From: Natrinema gelatinilyticum
GTDB taxonomy: Archaea > Halobacteriota > Halobacteria > Halobacteriales > Natrialbaceae
Assembly (NCBI RefSeq): GCF_024266705.1
Contig: NZ_CP100756.1
Coordinates: 682,001 to 746,000, forward strand
DNA: 64,000 nucleotides
Direction: 5' to 3'
Shown here one piece after another: positions 1-8,800 of the stretch. Both the position numbers and the translations under genes were made by a program. The notes under the pieces were generated by a model. That model was not told the origin of the DNA and made no database searches. It saw nothing but the letters and a program-made list of their open reading frames with translations. Numbering within the stretch: position 1 is the stretch's first letter; the number at the start of each line of letters is the position of its first letter.

Positions 1-2
1 AC

Positions 3-545
3 GGTCCAGTGACGGCTTATGCGACAGCCGGGGTTTCGAACCCGGCCGCGTTACCGATGATACCGGAGCCGACGGCGGCGTCAGATGCGAACTCGAGGTC
101 GGACGCGCGCGTCCTCGAGCCAGGCGAGTCCGACCTCGAGCAGGGACTAGAACGGAGGCCGGGAACCGTCAACGTCATCGTCGGAACGACGCGGGCGCTC
201 GCACCGGGTGCGCTGGCCAACCTGGTCGCGGTCGCCGCAGAGGCGAAAGCAGCGACGCTGCTCGCCGAAACCGGCTTCCCAGGAACTACGACGGACGCAG
301 TCGTCGTCGGCCACGATCCGGCGGGACCGCCAGCCGATTTCTCGGGGAGCGGAACCGAGGTCGGTGCGGCGACGCGGGCTTGTGTTCGGGAGGCCATCCG
401 AGCGTCGCTGAGTGTCCACTATACCGAATCCGACGTGTCCCTCCCGGAATCGGTCGCGGACGCGGTGTACGGTGTCTCGACGGACGTTCGAGCAGAGGTC
501 TTTTCTCCGCGGGTCGCTGACGACGCTGCCGAACCCGAAACCTAA
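3..545 (+). CDS. cbiZ: Adenosylcobinamide amidohydrolase CbiZ, C-terminal part (cut by window start)
   Basis: The frame is open from the first bases, so the true start lies outside the window. CbiZ removes the aminopropanol side chain of adenosylcobinamide to give adenosylcobyric acid, so archaea can salvage cobamides. Visible family features are the stretch PGTVNVIVGT near residue 53, the EAKAATL segment and the conserved TTTDAVVVG motif near residue 95. About 180 residues are present, slightly short of a usual CbiZ, which fits loss of the N-terminus. No other cobamide gene is visible downstream; neighbours to the left are unknown. Confidence 0.8.
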   Translation, partial: GPVTAYATAGVSNPAALPMIPEPTAASDANSRSDARVLEPGESDLEQGLERRPGTVNVIVGTTRALAPGALANLVAVAAEAKAATLLAETGFPGTTTDAVVVGHDPAGPPADFSGSGTEVGAATRACVREAIRASLSVHYTESDVSLPESVADAVYGVSTDVRAEVFSPRVADDAAEPET

Positions 546-571
546 ATCCGCTGGGTGCCTATCCGTCCCCG

Positions 572-997
572 ATGGTGGAAGACGATCCGTCTGCGATCCG
601 CTCGGTCGCCCTCTCGCCCGAGGACGCGGTCGACGCGTACGTCTACAGCCGAGAGAATCCCGGCGACGCCGTCCTCCGGGCGACTCCGCCATTTCACGGC
701 CGAATGCGGGCCCGCATTCACGTTTACCAAGTTGACGACACTGAACTGACCGGGGCGGTTCACATCTCGCCCGCGGATGTCATCGCGGACGACGTCATCG
801 CCACGTATCCGGATCTCGAGTCCCACCTCCCGGAGGTGGACGAGGGCGGGGGATCCGACGATCCCGACGCGATCCACAAACGTCACGCGAAAGCCGTCGC
901 AGACTGGCAAGACCGGGCACGCGAAGCCATCGTCGACTCGGTCACACTCGAGACCGACGCCGGTCCCGTCGACGTCGAAATTAAGGCGCTCGGCTAG
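572..997 (+). CDS. Conserved haloarchaeal hypothetical protein (141 aa)
   Basis: Starts 26 bases after cbiZ on the same strand and could be cotranscribed. The protein is acidic, soluble, has no signal peptide or membrane segment, and has GC-rich third positions throughout. The N-terminal part resembles a small alpha/beta domain (residues 8-70), followed by an acidic linker GGGSDDPD near residue 94 and a C-terminal helix-strand. No catalytic motif is recognised. Function unknown; I regard it as a real gene from codon bias and clean boundaries. Confidence 0.7.
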   Translation: MVEDDPSAIRSVALSPEDAVDAYVYSRENPGDAVLRATPPFHGRMRARIHVYQVDDTELTGAVHISPADVIADDVIATYPDLESHLPEVDEGGGSDDPDAIHKRHAKAVADWQDRAREAIVDSVTLETDAGPVDVEIKALG

Positions 998-1192
998 CAG
1001 CACCCCGTCAGGCGACCACCCGTCCAGTGTCGCTTTCGTTGTCCGGTTGATCCGCCACTACCGTCTCGGTCCGGATTCGGTTCGCCCATCACCGATTGCT
1101 CTGCTCGAGTGCCTCCGTTGCGTCCTGCACTTTTATTTTCACTTTCACTCCGGATGGGTCGGTTTGACGTACTGTCGGTCTAATTGAAACGT

Positions 1193-1429
1193 ATGTCACT
1201 GATCGTCGACACAGAGGACGAGACCGCTGATCGCGGCGAGGGGCGCGACAGACACGACATAGGTGCATCCGCCGATTACCGGACCGAGACAGGAGACCGG
1301 TACCGGCGGATCGACGTCACTGATCTGCACGCGGCAGGAATTGACGACTTCGTTCGCTCGAACGTCGAGACGGACGCCGTCTCGCTCGAACACCGCGGTG
1401 CCCGAACGTACCTTTTGCTCGAGAGATAG
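1193..1429 (+). CDS. Small hypothetical protein (78 aa)
   Basis: An ATG at 1193 is preferred over an in-frame TTG three codons upstream. The product is hydrophilic and acidic, with an Asp/Glu/Arg-rich N-terminal half (residues 1-35) and a C-terminal half with a beta-strand pattern ending in the hydrophobic TYLLLER. No known motif is seen. An AT-rich tract around 1128-1142 lies upstream and could hold the promoter. The opposite strand is also open here but has poorer codon bias. Confidence 0.5.
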   Translation: MSLIVDTEDETADRGEGRDRHDIGASADYRTETGDRYRRIDVTDLHAAGIDDFVRSNVETDAVSLEHRGARTYLLLER

Positions 1430-1666
1430 CGAGCAGCGACCGTTCGCACCAGCGCCAATGGCGACGAAGCGGTGAGAGCTATCTCGTGATTCGCTTCGGC
1501 CCGAGACGGCCAGCTGAGGTGGCAGGACTCCGCCAGACTCCGGCTTTCCGCTGGTTCCAATCGCGATTACCAGCGCGGTTGCTCGAGTTCCACGTGCCGG
1601 CACCGACGTCGATCGCCGCTTCCCGGAATCGGTACGACTAATGCACCGGAACCGAGAGCGCCGGTA

Positions 1667-2428
1667 ATGAAACTCGCGCGGATCGCGACGGACGAGGGGC
1701 CGGTCTCTGGACGGTACGAAGGTGGCGTCGTTCACACGGACGACGGCGTCTACGAGGTCGGCACGGAGGCGGATTTTCTCCCGCCGTGTACCCCCACGGC
1801 GCTGTACTGCGTCGGCCGAAACTTCGCGGCGACGATCGAACAAATGGAGTACGAGCGCCCCGACGAGCCCGATTTCTTCATCAAGTCGCCCGCCTCGGTC
1901 GTCGGCCACGAGGACCAGATACCGTACCCGACGTTCTCCGACGAACTCACCTACGCCGGTGAACTCGCGGCTGTCATCGACGAACCCTGCAGAAATCTCT
2001 CCGAGGCCGCCGTCTCCGATATCGTCCGCGGCTACACGATCCTGAACGACATGGACGCCCTCGACCAGGGCGACCGGACGCCTCGGAAGGCGTTCGACGC
2101 GTCCGGTCCGCTTGGACCGTGGATCGAAACGGCCATCGACCCGATCGGAATCGACATGTACACCGACGTCGCCGGGGAGCGACGACAGGAAGCGAACACC
2201 GAACGCATGCTGTTCTCTCCCGCCGAAATCATCGCTCACCTCTCACGCCGGATCACCTTTCAGCCCGGTGATGTCGTCTCCTTCGGGAGTCCCGCGAATC
2301 CCGGTCTGGTCGAACCCGGCGACGATGTCGAAATCACCTACGAGGGCGTCGGCACCCTCAGTAATACGGTCGTCGACTCGAGCGAACGCGAGTCCCTCGG
2401 ACACGAGCAAGCGGTCGTTCGCGCCTAA
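1667..2428 (+). CDS. Fumarylacetoacetate hydrolase family protein
   Basis: 253 residues, the usual length of the single-domain FAH enzymes that act on acylpyruvates, 2-hydroxyhepta-dienedioates or oxaloacetate. Family landmarks are CVGRNFAATIEQM (near 49), IKSPASVVGHEDQI (near 74), the metal-ligand region ELTYAGELAAVID (near 94), YTILNDMDALD (near 124) and the late glycine-rich PGDVVSFGSP (near 205). The glutamates and aspartate of the divalent metal site are present. It is a single gene between unrelated neighbours, so the substrate cannot be inferred. Confidence 0.88.
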   Translation: MKLARIATDEGPVSGRYEGGVVHTDDGVYEVGTEADFLPPCTPTALYCVGRNFAATIEQMEYERPDEPDFFIKSPASVVGHEDQIPYPTFSDELTYAGELAAVIDEPCRNLSEAAVSDIVRGYTILNDMDALDQGDRTPRKAFDASGPLGPWIETAIDPIGIDMYTDVAGERRQEANTERMLFSPAEIIAHLSRRITFQPGDVVSFGSPANPGLVEPGDDVEITYEGVGTLSNTVVDSSERESLGHEQAVVRA

Positions 2429-2476
2429 CCCGACTGGGTAGAAAGGCACTTGTGGACGACCACCGATCCACGACAC

Positions 2477-2989
2477 GTGAGCGCTGACGTACCGCGACGA
2501 GTCGAAGTCTTCCCCGGCTGCGAGGCCGTCGTCGAGTTCGATCCGGATCTCACGTTCGAATGCGTCGACGATTGTACGTGGTGCTGTCACCACGGGGTTC
2601 TCCTCTACGACCGGGACCTCATAGCGCTCGCGCAGCGAGCGAATCTCGCCGAGACCACGACGGAATTTCGCGGCGAAAAATTCGTTGCACGCGAGGAAAA
2701 AGACCGGGACGACCACGTCGCCGAAGACGGCTGTGCCTGTGCGTTCCTGCGGGAAGACGGCCTCTGTTCGCTTCATCTCGAAGAGGACTGGAAACCGACT
2801 CGGTGTTCCGTCTTTCCGCTCGGCGTCTGGCTCGAGGACGGAGAACTCCACGTCGATATTCGCGATTCGGCCCACGACCACTGCGACGGACTGAACGTCA
2901 GTGAACGTCGCGTTATCGACAACCTCGAGGCCTTTTTGCCGGAGGTACTCTGGGCCCTCAAAAACCCGGACTCGGACCGCGAACTGTGA
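2477..2989 (+). CDS. YkgJ-family cysteine-cluster protein
   Basis: The protein contains the YkgJ pattern: CVDDCTWCCHHGV near residue 28, CACAF and CSLH in the middle, and KPTRCSVFPLGV, thought to bind a Zn or Fe-S centre. GTG at 2477 is chosen; a TTG at 2450 is in frame but adds nine atypical residues. Members are often annotated as putative zinc- or iron-chelating proteins with unknown role. It lies 48 bases after the FAH gene on the same strand. Confidence 0.82.
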   Translation: MSADVPRRVEVFPGCEAVVEFDPDLTFECVDDCTWCCHHGVLLYDRDLIALAQRANLAETTTEFRGEKFVAREEKDRDDHVAEDGCACAFLREDGLCSLHLEEDWKPTRCSVFPLGVWLEDGELHVDIRDSAHDHCDGLNVSERRVIDNLEAFLPEVLWALKNPDSDREL

Positions 2990-3135
2990 GTGCACAGTTG
3001 ACCGTGAACCGAGTGGCTGTAACTGACTGCGTCGTTCAGAACGACCGGTTCGCCCGGCAGTCGAGCGGTGCTGCGTCGGTGATCAGCCTGCGCGTCGACC
3101 ACCGGTATGAGAGTCGCTACCACGACTCTCCCATG

Positions 3136-3142
3136 TTTTAAA
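3136..3142 (+). promoter_or_regulatory. TATA box of eIF1A gene
   Basis: TTTTAAA lies about 27 bases before the GTG start at 3166. That spacing is typical of a leaderless haloarchaeal transcript and supports the chosen start. Confidence 0.55.
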
Positions 3143-3165
3143 CGTCTGCCCCCCGTAGGAAAGTT

Positions 3166-3450
3166 GTGACAGAAGAATCCGGGCGACGGAACCTCCGTAT
3201 GCCCAACAACGATGAAGTATTCGCCGTCGTAACCGAACATCTCGGGGGCAATCACGTTCGCCTCCGCTGTGAGGACGGCGAGGAGCGACTCGGCCGAATT
3301 CCCGGGCGCATGAAATACCGTACCTGGATCGAGCAAGACGACATCGTCGTCGCAGAGCCCTGGGACTGGCAGGACGAGAAGGCCACTATCGAGTGGCGCT
3401 ACACCGGCCAGGACGCCGATCAACTCCGTCGCGAAGGCCACATCGATTGA
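3166..3450 (+). CDS. eif1A: Translation initiation factor aIF-1A
   Basis: 94 residues, an OB-fold factor that binds the small-subunit A site and promotes initiator-tRNA and mRNA scanning or positioning. The diagnostic segments are [21 protein letters not shown] (about 18-38), [15 protein letters not shown] and [21 protein letters not shown]. The start is a GTG with a TATA-like box about 27 bases upstream. It stands alone, as is common in haloarchaea. An alternative internal ATG (MPNNDE, residue 12) would also give a complete OB fold. Confidence 0.95.
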   Translation: MTEESGRRNLRMPNNDEVFAVVTEHLGGNHVRLRCEDGEERLGRIPGRMKYRTWIEQDDIVVAEPWDWQDEKATIEWRYTGQDADQLRREGHID

Positions 3451-3644
3451 GTATCTCGGTTTCAGCCTGAGACGCAGATTTCTCTCGTAGACTGGTATCG
3501 AACGTACAGGTCAGTCTCGACCAGCATGTAGCGTCTCGACCAGTACCAGTGATTCGAAGCGGGTCGCTCGAGCCACCTCGAGCGGGACGGGAACGCGAGC
3601 GAGGCGAAACGACACACCCGGTTCGTGATCGGACCGACCGCGGG

Positions 3645-3818
3645 TTAACAGAAGTATACCCAGTACGTATCCCCCTGTGAACACGTAACCGTAGTGCATT
3701 CGCCGAACGCCGCGACAGATTTCCGTACGCGCACGTCCGTCTCCTCGTCGGGGAGCGCGACGCTCGCGTTCTCCCCGCAGAAGGGACAGGCGACCGCTCT
3801 CGTTACGACCTGATGCAT
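3645..3818 (-). CDS. Small CPxCG-type zinc-finger protein (57 aa)
   Basis: The protein has CPFCGE at residues 11-16 and a second pair, C-x4-C, in ECTTVTC, ending WVYFC. This spacing is typical of the many haloarchaeal one-domain zinc-finger proteins. ATG at 3818 is preferred; an ATG at 3839 adds seven residues. It is divergent from crtD, with about 270 bases between the two starts. The role is unknown; similar proteins have been linked to stress adaptation in Haloferax, which is only a family-level hint. Confidence 0.65.
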   Translation of the reverse strand: MHQVVTRAVACPFCGENASVALPDEETDVRVRKSVAAFGECTTVTCSQGDTYWVYFC

Positions 3819-4060
3819 CTCCTTTCTCCACGTTACCATACATCACGGTTTTGCATAACTGTTGTGTGGGATTTCCGTGACTGTTCGCGAATCGGTGACG
3901 GGAATCGCTTCGTGGTCCTTCCACGAGTTCGCTTCGTCGTTTACACTCGCCGTGCGCACGGGACCGACGAGAGTCGATTGCTGGATACGCCGACGAGTCT
4001 GACGACGCGGTCGTCAACCGTTGGTGACCGGTCGCATACCCTACCTATGTATGACACATG

Positions 4061-4066
4061 TTTAAC
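4061..4066 (+). promoter_or_regulatory. Probable TATA element of the bacterioruberin operon
   Basis: TTTAAC lies about 28 bases upstream of the ATG at 4092. It fits a leaderless transcript for crtD and argues against the upstream in-frame starts. Confidence 0.4.
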
Positions 4067-4091
4067 ACTGGTCCCCTACTCACCAGTACGT

Positions 4092-5573
4092 ATGGAATCG
4101 CTGGTCGGTGAGTCGGTCGTCGTCGTCGGGGGCGGAATCGGGGGACTCTCGACGGCCTGTTACCTCGCCGATGCGGGTGCCGACGTTCGCGTCATCGAAA
4201 AGAACGAACAACTGGGTGGGCGAGCGAGCCGCCTCGAACGAGACGGGTTTCGGTTCGACATGGGCCCCTCGTGGTATCTGATGCCCGATGTCTTCGAGCG
4301 ATTCTTCGCCGACTTCGATCGCACGCCGAGTGACTACTACGAACTCACACATCTCGATCCCCACTACAGGATCTTCTTCAAAGATGGGGACCGCGTCGAC
4401 GTTACGTCAGATCTCAAGCGAACGAAGGCAGTCTTCGAAGCGTACGAACTGGGTGCCGGCGAGACGCTGGAGCGATACCTCGAGACGTCGAAAGAGAACT
4501 ACGAAGTGGGGATGGAACACTTCGTCTACGAGGACCGGCCGCGACTGCGCGATTACCTGGATCTCGACGTGGCTCGACAGGCGCGAGGGCTCTCGCTGTT
4601 GGGGTCGATGCAGGGCCACGTCGAGAAGTACTTCGACCATCCGAAACTCCAGCAGATCATGCAGTACACGCTGGTGTTCCTGGGCGGTTCGCCCACGAAC
4701 ACCCCGGCGTTGTACAATCTAATGAGCCACGTCGATTTCAATCTCGGCGTCTGGTATCCCGACGGTGGCATCGGAACGGTCATCGATTCGATCGTCGAAC
4801 TGGGCGACGAACTGGGAGTCGAGTACGACACCGACCGACCGGCGACAGCGATCAAGGGACGAGTGGGCGGATTCAAGATCGAAACGCCGGACGGTGCCCT
4901 CCGCCCGGATCTGATCGTGAGCAACGCCGATTACGCCCACACTGAACAGGAACTGCTGCCGCCCGAACGCCGCGGCTACGACGCCGACTACTGGGAGAAG
5001 CGCACCTACGCACCGTCCGCGTTCTTGCTCTATCTCGGCGTCGATGGCGACGTCGACGAGCTGGCCCACCACACGCTCGTTCTCCCGACCGAGTGGGACC
5101 GACATTTCGACCGGATCTTCGAGACTCCGCAGTGGCCCGAAAATCCCGCCTATTACGTCTGCGTCCCCTCTAAAACCGACGATACCGTCGCGCCTGATGG
5201 CCACAGCGCCCTGTTCGTGCTCGTCCCCATCGCACCCGGTCTCGAGGACACGCCCGAAATCCGGGACCGGTACCGCGATATGATCCTGTCAGACGTCGCC
5301 ACACACACCGGGACCGATATTCGCGACCGGATCGTCCTGGAAGAGCGGTTTTGCGTCGACGATTTCGCGAACCGATACAACAGCTACGACGGCACCGCGC
5401 TGGGCCTGGCACACACGCTCCGGCAGACCTCGCTCTTCCGACCGCCGCACCGTTCGAAGGGAGTCGACGGACTCTATTTCGTCGGCGGTGATACCACACC
5501 AGGAATCGGAATGCCGATGTGCCTCATCAGTGCCAGGTTGACGGCCGAGGCAGTGCTCGAAGACCACGGATGA
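4092..5573 (+). CDS. crtD: Carotenoid 3,4-desaturase (phytoene-desaturase family)
   Basis: 493 residues. In haloarchaea this enzyme desaturates C-3,4 of the lycopene-derived C50 intermediate on the way to bacterioruberin. The N-terminus has the FAD Rossmann fold (VVVVGGGIGG near residues 8-18, then an acidic strand end and GGRAS near 42). The C-terminus has the CrtI signature GLYFVGGDTTPGIGMP near 461-476. Assignment to CrtD rather than phytoene desaturase CrtI rests on the conserved order with lyeJ and cruF. The open frame extends upstream to 3813, but those residues do not look like coding sequence. Confidence 0.88.
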   Translation: MESLVGESVVVVGGGIGGLSTACYLADAGADVRVIEKNEQLGGRASRLERDGFRFDMGPSWYLMPDVFERFFADFDRTPSDYYELTHLDPHYRIFFKDGDRVDVTSDLKRTKAVFEAYELGAGETLERYLETSKENYEVGMEHFVYEDRPRLRDYLDLDVARQARGLSLLGSMQGHVEKYFDHPKLQQIMQYTLVFLGGSPTNTPALYNLMSHVDFNLGVWYPDGGIGTVIDSIVELGDELGVEYDTDRPATAIKGRVGGFKIETPDGALRPDLIVSNADYAHTEQELLPPERRGYDADYWEKRTYAPSAFLLYLGVDGDVDELAHHTLVLPTEWDRHFDRIFETPQWPENPAYYVCVPSKTDDTVAPDGHSALFVLVPIAPGLEDTPEIRDRYRDMILSDVATHTGTDIRDRIVLEERFCVDDFANRYNSYDGTALGLAHTLRQTSLFRPPHRSKGVDGLYFVGGDTTPGIGMPMCLISARLTAEAVLEDHG

Positions 5574-5685
5574 CTGACCATATCGGGACAGCCAGATGGA
5601 ACGTGATGATTCAACGTAACAGAACGGTCAGCCGGACCGCCATGGCCGACCAAACCGACTGTACTGGATACTCGAGGCGGCATCG

Positions 5686-6564
5686 ATGACGGAGCGATCG
5701 AGTTCGACAGCCGCGACGGATCCCACGGTCGGCGAACAGTTGTCGTACCTGGTGACGCTCTCACGGCCGCGGTTCTGGCTGTATCTTGCGGGTCCCGTCC
5801 TGGTCGGTGTCGCGTTCGCCGCCGATTCGGTCGGGGAGTTGGTTACGCCGTCGACGGTTGCCCTGTTCGGCTACTTCCTCGTGCCGGCGAACGTCTTCCT
5901 CTACGGGATCAACGACGTCTACGATCGAGAGATCGATGCGGCGAACCCGAAGAAGGAAGTACGCGAGGCCCGCTATCGCGGTCAGCGATTCGTTCCCGCT
6001 GCCGTGGGGCTCTGTGCGGCCCTCCCGCTACTATTCGCACCGCTGATCGCCACTGCGGCGGTACCCTGGCTCGTCGTGTTTCTCGTCCTCGGTGGAGCCT
6101 ATAGTGCTCCTCCGGTGCGGTTCAAGACGACGCCCTTCCTCGACTCGATTTCGAACGGCCTCTACGTCGCACCGGGGATTGCAGCCTACGCGGCCGTCGC
6201 CGGAGTGCAGCCACCGACCCTCGCGATCGCCGGCGGCTGGCTGTGGGCCATGGGAATGCACACCTTCTCGGCGATCCCGGACATCGAACCCGACCGGGCG
6301 GCGGGGATTCGAACGACTGCGACGGTGCTCGGCGAGCGTCGGACCTACGCCTACTGCGGCGCGTGCTGGCTCGCCAGCGCGGCCGCCTTCGGCCTGCTCG
6401 ACGTTCGACTCGGCGCGCTCGTATTCGTGTATCCGATGCTCGTCGTCGCGATTGCCACCGCGAACGTCGCCGTCGATCGCGCCTACTGGTGGTTCCCCGC
6501 GATCAACACCGTCGTCGGTGCGCTCCTGACGATGGGCGGACTCTGGAGGATCCTGTATGGATAG
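5686..6564 (+). CDS. lyeJ: Lycopene elongase / C50 carotenoid prenyltransferase (UbiA family)
   Basis: 292 residues and about eight to nine membrane segments. UbiA signatures are NDVYDREID near residues 79-87 and a second Asp-rich loop, IPDIEPDRAAGI near 204-215, which bind Mg-diphosphate. In haloarchaea this enzyme adds two C5 units to lycopene and starts bacterioruberin synthesis. It follows crtD by 112 bases and overlaps cruF by 8 bases, so translation of lyeJ and cruF is probably coupled. Confidence 0.9.
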   Translation: MTERSSSTAATDPTVGEQLSYLVTLSRPRFWLYLAGPVLVGVAFAADSVGELVTPSTVALFGYFLVPANVFLYGINDVYDREIDAANPKKEVREARYRGQRFVPAAVGLCAALPLLFAPLIATAAVPWLVVFLVLGGAYSAPPVRFKTTPFLDSISNGLYVAPGIAAYAAVAGVQPPTLAIAGGWLWAMGMHTFSAIPDIEPDRAAGIRTTATVLGERRTYAYCGACWLASAAAFGLLDVRLGALVFVYPMLVVAIATANVAVDRAYWWFPAINTVVGALLTMGGLWRILYG

Positions 6565-7519
6565 CGGGGAAGCGAACGAGTCGACGTCGAATTCGAACCC
6601 GGACGCTGACGGCCGTTCGAATCCGCAACAGTCTATCGACTCGAGGAGCCGATCCGTCCTTTCTTTCAGCGCGGATTCCGAAGCAACGCGAGTCGTACTC
6701 CAGGATCGGCTCGAGGAACTCGTCCGCGAGAATCGCGTCACGATCGCGGTGGTGTTTCCAGTCGTTGGCGCGGTGTCGCTGCTCGCGAGCGCCGAGGGAC
6801 TGCTCCCGCCGTTGCTTTCGTACAATCCGGTGTTGCTCCTGTTCGGCACCCTCGTGATGCGTTCGCCGTTAGTCGTGGCGCTCCTGCCACAGATCGACCG
6901 ACGAGCGATCGGTCCGCTTGTCGTTTTGACGGGATACACCTACGCGATCGAACTGGTGGGCGTGCGGACGAACTGGCCGTACGGCGCGTTCCAGTACGGC
7001 GTGGAACTTGGACCGATGCTTGGCGGCGAGGTGCCGCTCGCGCTCCCGCTGTTTTTCGTGCCGCTGGTGCTAAACGCCTATCTGCTCACCCTTCTCGTCC
7101 TCGGTCGACACGCCGACCGCACCCTCGTCCGTCTCCTCGGGGCGATCGGTGCCGTCCTCGCGGTCGACCTGGTTCTCGATCCAGGGGCCGTCGCGATCGG
7201 ATTCTGGACGTACACCCCGCCGGGCAGTTACTACGGCGTGCCGGCCTCGAACTACCGTGGGTGGCTCCTCTCTGGCGTCGTCGCGATCATCCTCGTCGAT
7301 CTCGCGTTCGATCGCGCGACACTACTCGAGCGCATCCGAACCTGCGAATTCGCACTGGACGATCTGGTGAGTTTCGTCCTGCTCTGGGGATCGATCAACG
7401 TCCTGTACGGGAACTGGCTGGCTGCGCTCGTCGCGGGGCTGTTCTGTCTCGGCCTCTTGCGGACCGACCGTTACGATCTCGAGATGATCGGATCCGCATT
7501 CCCACTCGGCCGGAACTAA
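6557..7519 (+). CDS. cruF: Bisanhydrobacterioruberin hydratase CruF
   Basis: 320 residues. The first 55 or so are polar and variable; the rest is a multi-pass membrane protein. The family segments TGYTYAIELVGVRTNWPYGAFQY (about 118-140), LDPGAVAIGFWTY and SNYRGWLLSG are visible. The enzyme hydrates the terminal double bonds of bisanhydrobacterioruberin, giving the four-hydroxyl C50 pigment. It is the third gene of the crtD-lyeJ-cruF operon. No phytoene synthase is in this window, so the early carotenoid genes lie elsewhere. Confidence 0.88.
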   Translation: MDSGEANESTSNSNPDADGRSNPQQSIDSRSRSVLSFSADSEATRVVLQDRLEELVRENRVTIAVVFPVVGAVSLLASAEGLLPPLLSYNPVLLLFGTLVMRSPLVVALLPQIDRRAIGPLVVLTGYTYAIELVGVRTNWPYGAFQYGVELGPMLGGEVPLALPLFFVPLVLNAYLLTLLVLGRHADRTLVRLLGAIGAVLAVDLVLDPGAVAIGFWTYTPPGSYYGVPASNYRGWLLSGVVAIILVDLAFDRATLLERIRTCEFALDDLVSFVLLWGSINVLYGNWLAALVAGLFCLGLLRTDRYDLEMIGSAFPLGRN

Positions 7520-7577
7520 CTCACTGCATTTGCCGCTGTCGAGATGTCGTTAACCTGACGACGATCATACGCAGTAG

Positions 7578-7739
7578 ATGGCCCGTCATTCCGGCTACAG
7601 CAGCGATCCCGCCGGAACCTGTAGCGAACGCTGTGAAGAGTGTGATCGGTTCGACCACGAGCACTGTCAGGTCTGTGCCGAGAAACTGCAGGATTGCGCT
7701 GCTGGTGATTCGCGTACGTTTTCATACGTTCCAGCGTAG
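7578..7739 (+). CDS. Cys-rich micro-protein (53 aa), unrecognised
   Basis: The ATG-to-TAG frame encodes six cysteines: C15, C19, C22, C30, C33 and C40. C19-x2-C22 and C30-x2-C33 form two knuckles that could hold one zinc; histidines H27 and H29 lie between them. The middle of the ORF has a G/C-rich third-position pattern like neighbouring genes. It lies 58 bases after cruF on the same strand. A Cys-rich micro-protein is inferred from composition alone and no family is recognised. Confidence 0.5.
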   Translation: MARHSGYSSDPAGTCSERCEECDRFDHEHCQVCAEKLQDCAAGDSRTFSYVPA

Positions 7740-7831
7740 TGAAACGCAGATATATTGAAATAACAGTGAACGATAAAGAGGATGAGTTCAGCAAACGCAA
7801 TACGTGCGTTCCGTGTGCTATCGATGCAATG

Positions 7832-7838
7832 TATATAT
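7832..7838 (+). promoter_or_regulatory. TATA box of the cupin gene
   Basis: TATATAT lies about 32 bases before the ATG at 7867. It supports that start over the in-frame ATG at 7837. Confidence 0.5.
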
Positions 7839-7866
7839 GTACGAGTCAAGTTCGATACTAACTCAC

Positions 7867-8436
7867 ATGGACAAAGTCGCTATCTCCGAGGTAGCGTCAT
7901 TCACAGTTGGCGAAGAGAGTACACGCCGCAGACTCACCGAACACCTCGGCACGACTGACATTTCACTCAATCACTATCAGCTTGCTCCCGGTGATGGTCT
8001 TCCCGGCGGGCTCCATTCCCACATGGATCAAGAGGAGGTCTTTGTGGTGCTTGACGGGACGGCAACGTTCGAAACGATGGGTGGGGAGGTTACCGTCGAT
8101 GAATTCGAAGCGATTAGATTCGGTCCCGGCGAGTTCCAGTCCGGCGAAAATACATCAGACAGCGACCTGATCGTGTTAGCCCTCGGTGCGCCTCGTGAAA
8201 CTGGCGATATCCGAATTCCAGTACCCTGTCCCGACTGCAATCATGAAACGCTGCGCTTGGATTCTGGTGATGAACTGACGTTCATATGTCCAGATTGTAG
8301 TGTTGAATACATCCCTCAGAATTGTCTAAATTGCGGGCACGACGATCTTCGGGTAACGCTAGGAGAGGAGACCCAAACAGTAGTTGTCTGCCAGAATTGT
8401 GAAACTACATTCGATCAGCCCCCGCTTCAAGACTGA
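7867..8436 (+). CDS. Cupin domain protein with C-terminal double zinc ribbon
   Basis: 189 residues. The cupin barrel spans about residues 25-110, with the metal motif GGLHSHMDQEEVFVVLDG near 46-63 and a second motif PGEFQSGENTSD near 91. The C-terminal 75 residues hold four CxxC knuckles (CPDC, CPDC, CLNC, CQNC), enough for two zinc ribbons. The ribbon part has more A/T-rich codons than nearby operon genes. Substrate unknown; it may be a sugar- or metal-responsive regulator or enzyme. Confidence 0.78.
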   Translation: MDKVAISEVASFTVGEESTRRRLTEHLGTTDISLNHYQLAPGDGLPGGLHSHMDQEEVFVVLDGTATFETMGGEVTVDEFEAIRFGPGEFQSGENTSDSDLIVLALGAPRETGDIRIPVPCPDCNHETLRLDSGDELTFICPDCSVEYIPQNCLNCGHDDLRVTLGEETQTVVVCQNCETTFDQPPLQD

Positions 8437-8470
8437 ATGCACGGCACTATCTAGTTGAGGTCCTCCTCGG

Positions 8471-8797
8471 CTAGTGTTCGGCCATCGAGCGCTTGATTCG
8501 GTCGATCGTGGTTGGAATGGTGTCTGAACCGTCGTAGCCAGCGGCGAGCGCTGGCTGGACTCCCTGCAAGAACGAATGAAAGCGGTCAATCCGTTGGCAT
8601 TCCATAGCTCGATTGAGATACTCGGGCGGAAAGACGGCTGTCGATGTGGAGCGCCCGAGTTTCAGATAGTTGATGCCGACGTTCGAACGCGAATGGGGGC
8701 CGATCGGCAGTAGTCGCTCAAGGTGGGGGTAACGAACGCTGTCCAAATTCCGGTGAGACTCGGCGAAAAGGCGATCGTATTCGGACGACGAGCGACA
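8471..8797 (-). pseudogene. Open frame without clear start, possible gene remnant
   Basis: The frame is open on the minus strand from just after a stop at about 8798 down to 8471, with protein-like composition (for example LERLLPIGPHSRSNVGINYL, then FPPEYLNRAME, ending IPTTIDRIKRSMAEH). No good start codon or motif is seen; TTG at 8746 is possible. It sits directly after the flavin reductase gene on the same strand. I cannot name the family. A truncated or decayed gene is the best reading. Confidence 0.3.
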
Positions 8798-8800
8798 TCT

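Noticed and set aside
1196..2239. 347-codon minus-strand open frame opposite the FAH gene
   Set aside because: Shadow; FAH family motifs are clear on the plus strand.
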